A stretch of 64,000 bases of DNA from an uncultured Ruminococcus sp. (GTDB lineage: Bacteria > Bacillota > Clostridia > Oscillospirales > Ruminococcaceae), in NCBI GenBank assembly GCA_945868475.1, contig CAMBLM010000004.1:1-64000 (forward strand). Reading direction: 5' to 3'. The translations under genes and the position numbers were made by a program. Below are positions 34,164 through 42,819 of the stretch, piece after piece (position 1 is the stretch's first letter; each line of letters opens with the position of its first letter). Under the pieces are notes generated by a model. The model saw nothing but the letters and a program-made list of their open reading frames with translations. It did no database searches and was not told where the DNA came from.

Positions 34164-35027
34164 TTATCCGATTCGGACTGTGAATGTGAACGCGTATTTT
34201 TCGTTCGGCATAAGCTTCTTTGCGTCAGGCATTTCGGTAAGCTCGGTCACGCCGCTCTCGTAAACGGGTACGCTTGACCACGGTTCAAGGCAGACAAATT
34301 CAGCCGCGGCTGTCTTTTCCTTATCCTCGAACCAAGACGACCAGACTGCGATACAGCCATTTTTATCATAAGAAAGCGTTACCTTGTTATCGTGGGTCTT
34401 GCTCGCAAGAGCCACCCAAGAGGAGTTCGGCTTGTTCTTCATGAAAACATCGTTTTTGAAAAGATCGTGTTCAAGCGAAACCTTGTTTGCGTTGTTGAGA
34501 ACAACATCATTTTCATTGCGCGCGATGTTTTCGTTCTGCTCAAATTCAACATAGTAGTCGGTGAAGCTTTCATCATCGCTGACAGGACAGCGGAATGCAG
34601 GGTGTCCGCCGAGGAAGAAATACATCGGCTTGTCGTCCTTGTTTTCGGCAGTATATGTCACCTTGAGAGCATTGCCCTCAAGGGTGTAATTTGCGTAAAG
34701 TCCGAATTTGTATGGGTAAATTTTGAGCGTTTCATCGCTGAAGCCAAGGTAAAATTCAGCGGAGCTTTCCTTTGCATAAAGAAGCTCAAATTCGCTGTCA
34801 CGGGCAAAGCCGTGGTTGGAAAGAGCATATTCCTTTCCGTCAACGGTGTATTTTTTTGAAGCAGTGTTGCAAATAAACGGGAAAAGCACGGGTGCATGAC
34901 GCTTCCAGACCTTTTCGTCAGCCTGCCAGAGATACTCCGTGTCGTTGCAGTCCTTTATGGAATGAAGCTCTGCGCCGAATGTGTCTATCGTTACCTTTAA
35001 TATATCGGAAGAAATAGTTGTAAGCAT
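34164..35027 (-). CDS. Aldose 1-epimerase family protein
   Basis: 287 residues, beta-sandwich of the galactose mutarotase superfamily, LacX-like. Recognisable segments: DTFGAELHSIKDCNDTEYLWQADEKVWKRHAPVLFPFI, the catalytic His in FFLGGHPAFRCPV (near residue 150) and CLEPWSSVPVYES with the catalytic Glu. It probably interconverts anomers of a sugar or sugar phosphate, substrate unknown. RBS AAAAGGAG. 15 bases after the GH25 gene. Confidence 0.87.
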   Translation of the reverse strand: MLTTISSDILKVTIDTFGAELHSIKDCNDTEYLWQADEKVWKRHAPVLFPFICNTASKKYTVDGKEYALSNHGFARDSEFELLYAKESSAEFYLGFSDETLKIYPYKFGLYANYTLEGNALKVTYTAENKDDKPMYFFLGGHPAFRCPVSDDESFTDYYVEFEQNENIARNENDVVLNNANKVSLEHDLFKNDVFMKNKPNSSWVALASKTHDNKVTLSYDKNGCIAVWSSWFEDKEKTAAAEFVCLEPWSSVPVYESGVTELTEMPDAKKLMPNEKYAFTFTVRIG

Positions 35028-35042
35028 AAAAATTACTCCTTT

Positions 35043-36092
35043 TTATTCAAAATCTGCGTTCTGGTGCTTGCTGTATTCAGCGGCATAATCAACAAAGCTT
35101 ATGTTCATATCAACATAACCGTCGATGCCGTCCACCCTGCCGTCGCTTGCATACTGCCACATCTGAAGCTCGTATGGATAGCTCGGCGGATTGTGACCGT
35201 CCTTGTATTCAACATACCAGAAATCATACGCGCTGAGGGTCTGCATATCGTATTTCGTCAGCGCCATTTTGAGGTTGCTGTAAAGCATCGCTGTGTAGCC
35301 GCGGTCGGTTATCTCCCGACAAAAAGCCGCCGCACATTTGTTGAGCGTTTCGGTAGTCGTTCCGAGCGTTCTCGCTTCGCTGTCATCAGGCAGTTCCCAG
35401 TCGAAAACAACGGGATATTTTATCTCGCTGTTCTTTATAAGCTCGCAGACGTAGACTGCCTCTTCGCGTGCCTCGGCTTCGCTGACCGCCTGCGAATAAA
35501 AGTACACGCCAACGTCAATGCCTGCCGCCTGCGCGCCGCTGATATAGCTTTCGGAAAGCTCGTCACGGTGCATAACGCCCTTTTCGTAACCGCGGTAGCC
35601 AATGCGTATCATCGCAAAGTCGATGCCGTCCGCCGCGACCTTTTCCCAGTCAATGTCGCCCTGGTGATAGGAAACGTCAATGCCTGTCTTGGAAACAGCC
35701 TCACCGTTTTCATAGTATGTATAGCGGTTGTCCTCGCCGAATTCAAGGTTTTCCCAGTCAAGAGTGTTGAGCGGAACTCCTTCAAGCGGCTCAGCGGAAA
35801 AGTCGCCGTAAATATCATCGTGATAAAGCATATTGCCGTCAGCTTCCGGATATTCGTCAACGTTTGTGTTCATCGCAGCTATGTAATCTTCGCTTTCGCT
35901 GAGCCGCTTGGAAAGCTCGTCAACGCTTGACTGAAGCCTCGCGACCTTTGAGAAGAGCATAACTACCAGCACGAATATCACAGCGAACAATATTACCGCG
36001 ATAAGCCGAACGTTAATCCCTCTGCTCTTTTTACCGCCGTGTTCGGCGATTTTCTCGGGCAAAGGTGTATTGGGAAAATTGCTGTCTATCAT
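35043..36092 (-). CDS. GH25 lysozyme-like muramidase, membrane anchored
   Basis: 349 residues. A short cytoplasmic N-terminus with KKSRG, one transmembrane helix (about 28-50, LIAVILFAVIFVLVVMLF), a coiled-coil stalk (50-80), then a GH25 domain from residue 138: GIDVSYHQGDIDWEKVAADG with the catalytic Asp, FAMIRIGYRGYEKG, VGVYFYSQAV, VVFDWELPDD with the catalytic Glu, and MWQYASDGRVDGIDG. Likely cleaves the glycan strands of peptidoglycan while tethered to the membrane. First gene of the operon with the epimerase and FapA-like genes; promoter at 36133-36161. Confidence 0.9.
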   Translation of the reverse strand: MIDSNFPNTPLPEKIAEHGGKKSRGINVRLIAVILFAVIFVLVVMLFSKVARLQSSVDELSKRLSESEDYIAAMNTNVDEYPEADGNMLYHDDIYGDFSAEPLEGVPLNTLDWENLEFGEDNRYTYYENGEAVSKTGIDVSYHQGDIDWEKVAADGIDFAMIRIGYRGYEKGVMHRDELSESYISGAQAAGIDVGVYFYSQAVSEAEAREEAVYVCELIKNSEIKYPVVFDWELPDDSEARTLGTTTETLNKCAAAFCREITDRGYTAMLYSNLKMALTKYDMQTLSAYDFWYVEYKDGHNPPSYPYELQMWQYASDGRVDGIDGYVDMNISFVDYAAEYSKHQNADFE

Positions 36093-36132
36093 TTTGACTT
36101 CCTTTTATAAAAATGCATATTTACCTAATAAT

Positions 36133-36161
36133 AGTATAACACTTTTTATGTTATGTTGCAA
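36133..36161 (-). promoter_or_regulatory. Promoter of the GH25 operon
   Basis: Minus strand TTGCAA (36161-36156), 17-base spacer, TATACT (36138-36133). Confidence 0.68.
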
Positions 36162-36234
36162 CAACTAATAACAAATTTTATATAAAATAGACTGATTTTT
36201 GCCTTTTTTGATGTTATAATGACAATCCATTTTC

Positions 36235-36675
36235 AAATTCGGAATGCGAAATTCGGAATTCGGAATTATTTTAGTTCCGCTTATTATCGTGAAGCACCAA
36301 ATTCCGTAGGGGCGGATTCTATATCCGCCCGATTAAAAACCTCGCATTTATTGTAATTTTCTGTAGGGGACGGGTTGCTGTCCTAAATCGTGCCAGCGAT
36401 TTTTGACATATAAATTTTCCGCAAACAAAACGACCCTGTTTTCATCGTATAAAACCGTTGAAAACAGGGTCGTCCGTTTATTATAAAACACTTGGCGACA
36501 TAAGATAGGAAATCCGTCATTTGCATTTTTGCGATAATTACGAAACACAAATAATTCCGAATTCGTCAGAAAACGCCTTGCGGCGCGGGACGGGAAAACC
36601 TGTCCCATACGTTTTTATAATAAATTCGCGGCTTGCATTAATTCCGAATTCCGCATTCCGAATTCCGAATTTTAA
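36235..36675. repeat. Composite palindromic cassette 3
   Basis: CGGAAT heptads at both edges; GTAGGGGCGGATTCTATATCC-type and GTAGGGGACGGG blocks; a central hairpin CGACCCTGTTTTC / GAAAACAGGGTCG (36431-36472) followed by TCCGTTTATTAT; then CGCCTTGCGGCGCGGGACGG. The right edge touches the pncB stop; the left edge is the start side of the GH25 gene. No gene in 36162-36675. Confidence 0.72.
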
Positions 36676-38121
36676 TTACAGCGCCATTGCTTTTTCAAGC
36701 AGTTCATTCTTCTTTTTCCAAAGCTTCGGTGAAAGGTCAACGTAATATTTGTGCGGATATTCAAATCGCTTCAGCTCGTCCCAGAGCATATCGATCTGCT
36801 CTGCACAGAACTGCTTTATCTGCTCTGCGGACGGCGAAGTATATACACACTTTCCGTTGTCGAATATGCGCTTCATAAGCTTTTCCGCGCGGAAGTTCGT
36901 CACCATTTTGCGCTTGTAAGTATGCTCGGGGTCGAAGATCTCATACGGTCTGCTCTCATCTATCGTTTCATCTGCGCAGGTGAGAACGTCTGCGATAGCC
37001 TTTCCGCTTGAACAATCATACAAACGCCATACTGTCTTGAAGTCAGGATTCGTTATCTTTGCTACATTCTCCGAAACCTTTATCTTCGGAATGATCTCGC
37101 CGTCTTTCTCTACTGCGGCAAGCTTGTAAACTCCGCCGAAAACAGGCTCGGAACGTGATGTGATAAGTCTTTCGCCTACGCCGAAGCTGTCAAGCTTTGC
37201 GCCCTGTAAAAGCAGATCACGGATAATATACTCGTCAAGCGAATTTGAAGCAACTATCTTTACATTCGGGAAACCTTCGTCATCGAGCATCTGACGTGCG
37301 CGCTTTGAAAGGTAGGTTATATCGCCGCTGTCGATACGAATTCCGGCAGGTTCTTCTCCCCTTTCGCGCATCTCCTTGAACACGGTTATAGCGTTCGGAA
37401 CGCCCGATTTGAGAACGTTATAGGTATCAACGAGCAGAGTCGTTCCCTTTGGGTAGCACTTCGCATAAGCACGGAAAGCTTCAAGTTCGCTGTCAAACAT
37501 CTGTATCCACGAATGAGCCATTGTACCGAGCGCAGGCGTTCCCATAAGCTTGTCGGAAATTGTGCAGGCAGTTCCGCAGCAGCCGCCTATGTAAGCGGCT
37601 CTTGCGCCGTAAACAGCACCGTCAAAGCCCTGCGCTCTTCTCGAACCAAACTCCATAACGGGTCTTCCCTCTGCGGCACGGACGATGCGGTTCGCCTTGG
37701 TTGCGATAAGGCTCTGGTGGTTGATGCAGATAAGGAGCATTGTTTCAACGAACTGCGCCTGAATTGCAGGACCTCTCACCGTTACAACGGGTTCATACGG
37801 GAAGATAGGCGTTCCCTCGGGAATTGCCCAGACATCGCAGCTGAATCTGAAATGTCGGAGATATTCAAGGAAATCCTCGGAGAAGATGCCCTTTCCGCGA
37901 AGATAATCGATATCGCTCTCGGAAAAGCTCAGATTGCTAAGATAGTCGATAGCCTGTTCAAGACCTGCCATTATCGCAAAGCCGCCGTTGTCGGGAATAT
38001 TGCGGAAGAAAAGGTCAAAGTATGATATAGTTTCGCCCATACCGTTTTCAAAATAGCCGTTGGCCATCGTAAGCTCATAAAAATCGGTGAGCATCGTTAA
38101 ATTTCTATCGTAATTTTCCAT
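36676..38121 (-). CDS. pncB: Nicotinate phosphoribosyltransferase
   Basis: Converts nicotinate to nicotinate mononucleotide in NAD salvage. 481 residues. Family blocks: LTDFYELTMANGYFENG at the N-terminus, the catalytic His region EFGSRRAQGFDGAV and MAHSWIQMFDSELEAFRAYAK (near residue 205), LVDTYNVLKSG, GIRIDSGDITYLSKRARQ and the phosphate-binding VVASNSLDEY. RBS AAAAGGAG. It follows pncA by 26 bases, so the two likely act as a nicotinamide-to-NaMN module. Its stop is followed by CGGAATT heptads. Confidence 0.95.
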   Translation of the reverse strand: MENYDRNLTMLTDFYELTMANGYFENGMGETISYFDLFFRNIPDNGGFAIMAGLEQAIDYLSNLSFSESDIDYLRGKGIFSEDFLEYLRHFRFSCDVWAIPEGTPIFPYEPVVTVRGPAIQAQFVETMLLICINHQSLIATKANRIVRAAEGRPVMEFGSRRAQGFDGAVYGARAAYIGGCCGTACTISDKLMGTPALGTMAHSWIQMFDSELEAFRAYAKCYPKGTTLLVDTYNVLKSGVPNAITVFKEMRERGEEPAGIRIDSGDITYLSKRARQMLDDEGFPNVKIVASNSLDEYIIRDLLLQGAKLDSFGVGERLITSRSEPVFGGVYKLAAVEKDGEIIPKIKVSENVAKITNPDFKTVWRLYDCSSGKAIADVLTCADETIDESRPYEIFDPEHTYKRKMVTNFRAEKLMKRIFDNGKCVYTSPSAEQIKQFCAEQIDMLWDELKRFEYPHKYYVDLSPKLWKKKNELLEKAMAL

Positions 38122-38147
38122 AGCTGTACTCCTTTTAAAGGTGACCT

Positions 38148-38816
38148 TTATTCAATTGCCGAAACGAAGCGAACGCCGCAGTCTTTCATCAGCTTGTAAG
38201 CCGCAAGGTTTGCGAACGCCGCATTATGGTAAGGCGCATCGTAGGTTTCAGCCGCATTTATCGGAACGATGATGTTAAGCGGCTTGTTTTCCTTGTTGAA
38301 AAGCGTTTTGAGCGAAAGGCAGAACTGGAGAACGCATATATCCGTGCAGTCGCCGCAGACGATAAATGTATCAGCCTGTTTGTGTTCGTCAAGGAAAGCC
38401 TTGAAAGCTTCTTCGTGACAGCCATTGGTCGAATTTTTTTCGATGAGCGTGTAGCCGCCGATGCTTTTCAGCTCGTCCACTATCTCGGATTCGCTCGTGC
38501 CTTTCACGCAGTGTTCGGGGAAAGAAGCGAACTCCGCACAGCCTTTTTCATGGCAGTCAGCGAAAGCAAAAGCTGCGATGCCTGCTTTTTTACACTCGGA
38601 AAGAAGCTTTGCCGATGGTTCGATGATGCTTTCAATGCTGTCGGAATGCATTGCGCCCTCACGGATAAATCCGTTGATGATGTCAACAAGCGCAAGAACA
38701 GTCTTGTTTTTGTCAAAGTCGGAAAGCTTTGCAGCAGTGAGTGAATTTATCTCGTCCGCAAGCTCATTTGCATAAGCAGCGGCAGAAGAAACTGCGTTTT
38801 TATCAAATTTTTTCAT
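38148..38816 (-). CDS. pncA: Nicotinamidase-like cysteine hydrolase
   Basis: Isochorismatase-fold amidohydrolase, 222 residues, likely hydrolyses nicotinamide to nicotinate. The catalytic Asp is in ALVDIINGFIREGAM near residue 42, the Lys in HCVKGTSESE, and the nucleophile Cys in CGDCTDICVLQFCLS near residue 160. The start at 38816 (MKKFDKN) has AGGAGTGG 9 bases upstream; a longer frame to 38855 lacks this. Position directly before pncB supports the nicotinamidase role; isochorismatase relatives are the alternative. Confidence 0.85.
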   Translation of the reverse strand: MKKFDKNAVSSAAAYANELADEINSLTAAKLSDFDKNKTVLALVDIINGFIREGAMHSDSIESIIEPSAKLLSECKKAGIAAFAFADCHEKGCAEFASFPEHCVKGTSESEIVDELKSIGGYTLIEKNSTNGCHEEAFKAFLDEHKQADTFIVCGDCTDICVLQFCLSLKTLFNKENKPLNIIVPINAAETYDAPYHNAAFANLAAYKLMKDCGVRFVSAIE

Positions 38817-38873
38817 AAAAACCACTCCTATAACGAAGCCGCACAGCTTTGGCAATGTGCGGCAAAAAAACGC

Positions 38874-39344
38874 TTACTTCTTAACAGTTCCGTTCGAGGG
38901 AACATTTCGTACAGCCTGCTTGGTCTTGCGGACATCGGTAAGAGCCGCCTGAAGTGCGCTCTCCGACTGGGTGAGGATATCGTCAATGTACTTGTTTGCG
39001 GCGTTCTTTACGTCCTTTGCGCGAGCCTGAGCCTGATTGAGTATCTCAACAGCCTGAGCCTTTGCCGCCTTGGTTATCTCGTCATTGGAAACGATGACCT
39101 TTGCGCGCTCCTCTGCTTTGCGGACGATCTGTTCAGCTTCCTTGTTCGCAACGTTCACGATATCTTTTCTGTCGCTGACAATGTTTCTTGCATTGCGTAT
39201 CTCGTCGGGGAGGTTAAGACGGATATCGTTTATACAGCCTCTCATTTTTTCAACATCGATAGCTCCCTTTTTGCTGCTGAACGGAATAGTTCCTGCATCG
39301 TCGAGCATATCGTCCATCATATCAAGAATTTCGTCAATAATCAT
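38874..39344 (-). CDS. Coiled-coil protein of unknown function, DivIVA/ATPase-B-like
   Basis: 156 residues, soluble, almost entirely helical: an acidic N-terminus (DEILDMMDDMLDD), then a long heptad-rich helix (about 45-145) with AEQIVRKAEERAKVIVSNDEI, similar in composition to DivIVA tails or ATP synthase b stalks. No membrane segment. RBS AAAGGAAAAAG. It lies between coaD and pncA; such genes often follow coaD in Clostridia. Role unknown. Confidence 0.75.
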   Translation of the reverse strand: MIIDEILDMMDDMLDDAGTIPFSSKKGAIDVEKMRGCINDIRLNLPDEIRNARNIVSDRKDIVNVANKEAEQIVRKAEERAKVIVSNDEITKAAKAQAVEILNQAQARAKDVKNAANKYIDDILTQSESALQAALTDVRKTKQAVRNVPSNGTVKK

Positions 39345-39395
39345 TTTCTTTTTCCTTTCCGAATGATTTCAAATGGGATCTGACCGCAGATGATA

Positions 39396-39908
39396 TCACT
39401 CATGCTGTAATTTTTTCGGAACAAGCCTTTCGGTTATATCTTTTAAGATACATTCGGGGACGAAGTGGCTTATATCGCCGCCGAATGACGCTATCTGCTT
39501 TACAACGCTTGAAGAAAGATACATATTCTCCGAGCTTGTCGTGAGAAAGACCGTTTCCGCCTCATCGTAAAGCATCTTGTTTGCAAGCGCCATCTGAAAT
39601 TCGTATTCAAAGTCGGAAACGGCTCGCAGACCCTTTATAATTGCTATCGCACCGACCTGCTTTATGTAATCCACAAGCAGTCCGTCCCATATATCGACAA
39701 CAACATTTTCCAGATCAAGTCCGTCAACGACCTTTGTTATAAGCTTCACTCGCTCAACGGAAGAGAACGAGGGGCTTTTTACGGCGTTGACCGAAACGAG
39801 AACTATCACCTTGTCGAAAAGGCGCGACGCTCTGCGGATAATATCCGTATGTCCGTTCGTAACGGGGTCAAAGCTTCCCGGATAAACGGCGATCCTTGGT
39901 TTACTCAT
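39396..39908 (-). CDS. coaD: Pantetheine-phosphate adenylyltransferase
   Basis: Fourth step of coenzyme A synthesis: ATP + 4'-phosphopantetheine to dephospho-CoA. 170 residues, full length. N-terminal YPGSFDPVTNGHTDIIRRA with the nucleotidyl-transferase T/HxGH motif (TNGH), the substrate loop GLLVDYIKQ, GLRAVSDFEYEFQMALAN, and C-terminal TSSENMYLSSSVVKQIASFGGDIS. RBS GGAG. Downstream of rsmD, as in many Firmicutes, with a palindromic element between. Confidence 0.96.
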   Translation of the reverse strand: MSKPRIAVYPGSFDPVTNGHTDIIRRASRLFDKVIVLVSVNAVKSPSFSSVERVKLITKVVDGLDLENVVVDIWDGLLVDYIKQVGAIAIIKGLRAVSDFEYEFQMALANKMLYDEAETVFLTTSSENMYLSSSVVKQIASFGGDISHFVPECILKDITERLVPKKLQHE

Positions 39909-39932
39909 AATTTTTCATCTCCATAGAGATAA

Positions 39933-40049
39933 TACTGATTTTTAATCAAAGTGTAGACAAAAAATCGGCGCAAAAGCCATATAAACCTGTTTTCAACAGC
40001 TACGAGCTTTTGCTTGATTTTTTGTACACTTTCAGTTTAAAAATTAGTA
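39933..40049 (-). mobile_element. Palindromic element, type 2, between rsmD and coaD
   Basis: 117 bases, TACTGATTTTTAATC ... TTTAAAAATTAGTA ends with inner GTGTAGACAAAAAATC / GATTTTTTGTACAC and the block CTGTTTTCAACAGC. In minus orientation flanked by CTA and TTA, a decayed TTA repeat. It is probably transcribed in the rsmD-coaD mRNA. Confidence 0.7.
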
Positions 40050-40054
40050 TAGGT

Positions 40055-40609
40055 TTATTCGGCATCATCACCGAAAGGCGTAATGAAAACCGTTACTTCG
40101 ATCTTTCCGTACTTGTAGGTGCGCTTTTTGATAAGTGCGCCGTAGCTTTCGGGAAGAACAAGGCCCGTTTCGTGTTCGCAGACGATTATGCCGCGGTCGG
40201 ACATCTTCTCGGCAAGCAGAGGGAGTGCCTTTTCAAGTATGCCCTTATTATACGGCGGATCAAGGAACGCAAGATCGAATTCCTTGCGGCAGGTGCGAAG
40301 ATAACCGATGCTCTCAGTATTGAGAATATCGGCGAGATCTGCAAAGCCGCAGGTCTTGACATTCTCGGTCACTACCTTTATTGAATCGCGCGATTCATCA
40401 ACGAATGTACAGCGCTTTGCACCTCTTGAAATCGCCTCGATCCCGAGCTGACCCGAACCTGCAAAGAGGTCGAGTATCTCCGAGCCGTTTATATCAAACT
40501 GAACGATAGAAAAAATAGCTTCCTTTACCTTGTCTGTGGTCGGGCGCACATCGCTGCCCTCAAGTGTCTGGAGCTTTCTTCCACGTGCTGAACCTGTAAT
40601 TACTCTCAT
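40055..40609 (-). CDS. rsmD: 16S rRNA (guanine-966-N2)-methyltransferase
   Basis: SAM-dependent methyltransferase of 184 residues. Signature N-terminus MRVITGSARGRKL and VRPTTDKVKEAIFSI, SAM-binding ILDLFAGSGQLGIEAISRGA near residue 45, and catalytic DPPY in FLDPPYNKG near residue 118. First gene of the rsmD-coaD cluster; RBS AAAAGGAAAG; promoter at 40652-40680. Confidence 0.95.
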   Translation of the reverse strand: MRVITGSARGRKLQTLEGSDVRPTTDKVKEAIFSIVQFDINGSEILDLFAGSGQLGIEAISRGAKRCTFVDESRDSIKVVTENVKTCGFADLADILNTESIGYLRTCRKEFDLAFLDPPYNKGILEKALPLLAEKMSDRGIIVCEHETGLVLPESYGALIKKRTYKYGKIEVTVFITPFGDDAE

Positions 40610-40651
40610 AAAACTTTCCTTTTCGATGTTTGTTTATGTTTATCCTTTTAT

Positions 40652-40680
40652 ATTATAACTCAAAATGTGCCGAATGTCTA
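40652..40680 (-). promoter_or_regulatory. Promoter of rsmD
   Basis: Minus strand TAGACA (40680-40675), 17-base spacer, TATAAT (40657-40652). Confidence 0.72.
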
Positions 40681-40741
40681 TACAAAATTTCATTTTTTTG
40701 CTGTGAAAACACCGCTTGCCAAAAAAAATTTACAAAACCCC

Positions 40742-40770
40742 TTGACAAAGCATATAAACGGTGCTATAGT
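40742..40770 (+). promoter_or_regulatory. SigA-type promoter of the GntR/ABC operon
   Basis: TTGACA (40742-40747), 17-base spacer, TATAGT (40765-40770). A start near 40777 excludes the upstream in-frame ATG and GTG codons from the transcript. Confidence 0.82.
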
Positions 40771-40801
40771 GTATATATAGTGATATATACAGTATATACA
40801 C
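40769..40801. promoter_or_regulatory. Candidate GntR autoregulatory operator
   Basis: GTGTATATA (40769-40777) and TATATACAC (40793-40801) are perfect inverted repeats with a 15-base centre. They start in the -10 box and extend across the transcription start, a position that suits repression by the YtrA-type GntR protein encoded next. YtrA-group operators are GTGTA...TACAC-like. Confidence 0.65.
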
Positions 40802-40818
40802 GCCTTGGAGGTGATATT

Positions 40819-41193
40819 ATCAAAATAACACTTAACAATGCGAGCGACAAACCGATGTATGAGCAGATAAAGGAAGCCGTGCGAAACGCCATTCTGAGCG
40901 GAGAACTTTCCGAAAACGCACTCCTCCCGAGCGTCCGACAGCTTGCGGCTGACCTTAACGTAAGCGCGATAACGACAAAGCGCGCCTACTCCGACCTTGA
41001 ACATGAGGGACTTATCTACACTTCATCGGGAAAAGGAACGTTCGTAAAATCGCCCGATAAAAATATGATAATGGAACAGTACCGACAGCGGCGGCTCGCT
41101 GAGTTTTCGCAGAACGCCGAAAAGCTTCTCGGCGAGGGTTTCACCGAGGATGAACTTATTGAAGCAATAAAAACGATCAGTGAAAGGAAATGA
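40819..41193 (+). CDS. GntR family transcriptional regulator, YtrA type
   Basis: 124-residue regulator: winged helix of the GntR family (YEQIKEAVRNAILSGELSENALLPSVRQLAADLNVSAITTKRAY.., here residues 12-56), then GLIYTSSGKGTFV and a short C-terminal dimerisation helix typical of the YtrA subfamily, which controls ABC transporters. No ATG, GTG or TTG in frame lies between the promoter and the domain. The only good ribosome site, GGAGGTGAT (40807-40815), points to ATC at 40819 or ATT at 40816 as the start. The end overlaps the next gene by 4 bases (ATGA). Confidence 0.82.
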   Translation: MKITLNNASDKPMYEQIKEAVRNAILSGELSENALLPSVRQLAADLNVSAITTKRAYSDLEHEGLIYTSSGKGTFVKSPDKNMIMEQYRQRRLAEFSQNAEKLLGEGFTEDELIEAIKTISERK

Positions 41194-42062
41194 CTTCTAT
41201 GGACAGCTTAAACATACTTGAGATACGCGATTTAAAGAAAAGCTTTGCAGACAATTTTGTAATAGATATTCCCGAGCTTGATATCCCATCGGGCGCAATA
41301 GTCGGAATGATAGGCGAAAACGGTGCAGGCAAGACCTCCGTCCTCCGCATTATAATGAATATCTACGGCAGGGAAAGCGGCAGCATAAAAGGCTTCGGCG
41401 GCATCGACAACGTTGCGGACGAGGCAAAGTTCAAGAACCTTGTCGGCTTCGTCCCCGATGAGGACTATCTGAACATCGCCTTAACGCCCGAAAAAACGGC
41501 AAAGGCATTTGCGGCAGTGTTTGACAAATGGGACGGCGGCGTTTTCTCAAAGTATATGAAAATGTGGCAGATCGACCCGAAAAAGAAATGCGGCACACTT
41601 TCCAAAGGCACGAAAACAAAGGTAATGCTTGCCCTCGCACTTGCGCACGCCCCAAAGCTTCTTATTCTCGACGAGCCGACAGCAGGACTTGACCCTGCGG
41701 CAAGATTGGAGATACTCGATATCCTCCGAGAATTCGTTTCGGACGGCGAGCGTTCCGTCATATTCTCAACGCACATCACGGGCGACCTTGACAAGACGGC
41801 TGACTACATCGCAATGATGATAGACGGAAAGCTTAACGAGATGCTCTCCGCCGATGAAGCGCAGGAGAAATACGCCGTAGTTTCGGGCGAAAGACCTGCT
41901 CCGAAAAAATATCTTATCGGGGAAAAGGAAACCTCCATCGGCTATGAAGCGCTCGTCCTCCGAAAGGATATCCCGTTGCTCGGAAAGGTCAGCGTCCGCA
42001 CACCGAATTATGAGGATATCCTTGTGCATACGATACTCCGGAACCGTGAGAACCGAAAGTAA
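41190..42062 (+). CDS. ABC transporter ATP-binding protein
   Basis: ATPase subunit of 290 residues. Walker A GENGAGKTS near residue 42, Q-loop region GFVPDEDYLN, signature LSKGTKTKVMLALALAH (a variant of LSGGQ), Walker B LLILDEPTAGLDPA and the switch His in FSTHITGDLD. The C-terminal extension (about 215-290) is as in YtrB/drug-export ATPases. Overlaps the GntR gene and is followed by two membrane proteins, giving a complete exporter-like operon. The substrate is unknown; cell-envelope stress or antimicrobial peptides are typical for YtrA-controlled systems. Confidence 0.88.
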   Translation: MTSMDSLNILEIRDLKKSFADNFVIDIPELDIPSGAIVGMIGENGAGKTSVLRIIMNIYGRESGSIKGFGGIDNVADEAKFKNLVGFVPDEDYLNIALTPEKTAKAFAAVFDKWDGGVFSKYMKMWQIDPKKKCGTLSKGTKTKVMLALALAHAPKLLILDEPTAGLDPAARLEILDILREFVSDGERSVIFSTHITGDLDKTADYIAMMIDGKLNEMLSADEAQEKYAVVSGERPAPKKYLIGEKETSIGYEALVLRKDIPLLGKVSVRTPNYEDILVHTILRNRENRK

Positions 42063-42072
42063 GGTGACATTT

Positions 42073-42819
42073 ATGAAATATTTAAAAGCAACCATAGCCG
42101 CTTGGCGAAGAACGGGTATGAACACAATTCACTATATGATGAATGTGTGTGCGGTCATTGGTCTGATACTGCTGATCGCCTGTGCTTTCGGCAGCTCCGA
42201 TGCGTTCGCTAATGTATCAATATTTATCATGGTCATCGGTATGACAGTTTCCTATTCACGCACGGAAGCGGTAAACAGATACGGCATTTTTTTCGGCGGC
42301 AAAAAGTTTGAATCAAAGGGACTTATCGCTTTTGACGAACGCCCGCATAAAGTGCTTCAGCTTGTGCCCTTTTCCCGAGAGGAAGCAGTGCGCTCGTTTA
42401 TAAATTATGAGCGTTTTACGAATGCGGTCAACGTTATCGGAGTAATTGTCTTGGCAGCAAAAGCATTTACGCTCACCATAAATACATTCCCTGTAATTTT
42501 CGGAAGTATATTATTTATAGCTTTAACGGCAGGACTTTATTTGTTTGAAAAGGCTCTGCTGACATACGATATAAAGATCATAACGGAAAAGCAAAGTCTT
42601 GTTTCAACGTTTTATGTAATTTTCATTTTAACTCCGCTGCTTGGCGAAAAACTCGCAAAAAGTGAGTTCAGTATGCCCGTTCTCACCATAGCATTTGCGG
42701 CAGCGGCATTGATCTGCGGCATTGTATTCATCATCGGCTCGGAAAAGATACACAAACAGCTCATAGCCGACTGCGGCAGCCGTTCATTCACGGGCGAGCC
42801 TATCGGGGGTGCGAAGTGA
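42073..42819 (+). CDS. ABC-2 type permease-like membrane protein
   Basis: 248 residues with about six hydrophobic segments, beginning MKYLKATIAAWRRTG. No conserved motif is recognised; the arrangement behind an ABC ATPase indicates the transmembrane subunit. RBS AAGGTGA 8 bases before the ATG at 42073. A longer frame to 41944 lies inside the ATPase gene and is rejected. TGA overlaps the next start (TGATG). Confidence 0.72.
   Translation: MKYLKATIAAWRRTGMNTIHYMMNVCAVIGLILLIACAFGSSDAFANVSIFIMVIGMTVSYSRTEAVNRYGIFFGGKKFESKGLIAFDERPHKVLQLVPFSREEAVRSFINYERFTNAVNVIGVIVLAAKAFTLTINTFPVIFGSILFIALTAGLYLFEKALLTYDIKIITEKQSLVSTFYVIFILTPLLGEKLAKSEFSMPVLTIAFAAAALICGIVFIIGSEKIHKQLIADCGSRSFTGEPIGGAK

Noticed and set aside
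36240-36670. Possible small genes in the repeat-rich gap before pncB
   Set aside because: All open frames are short, run through palindromes and lack ribosome sites.
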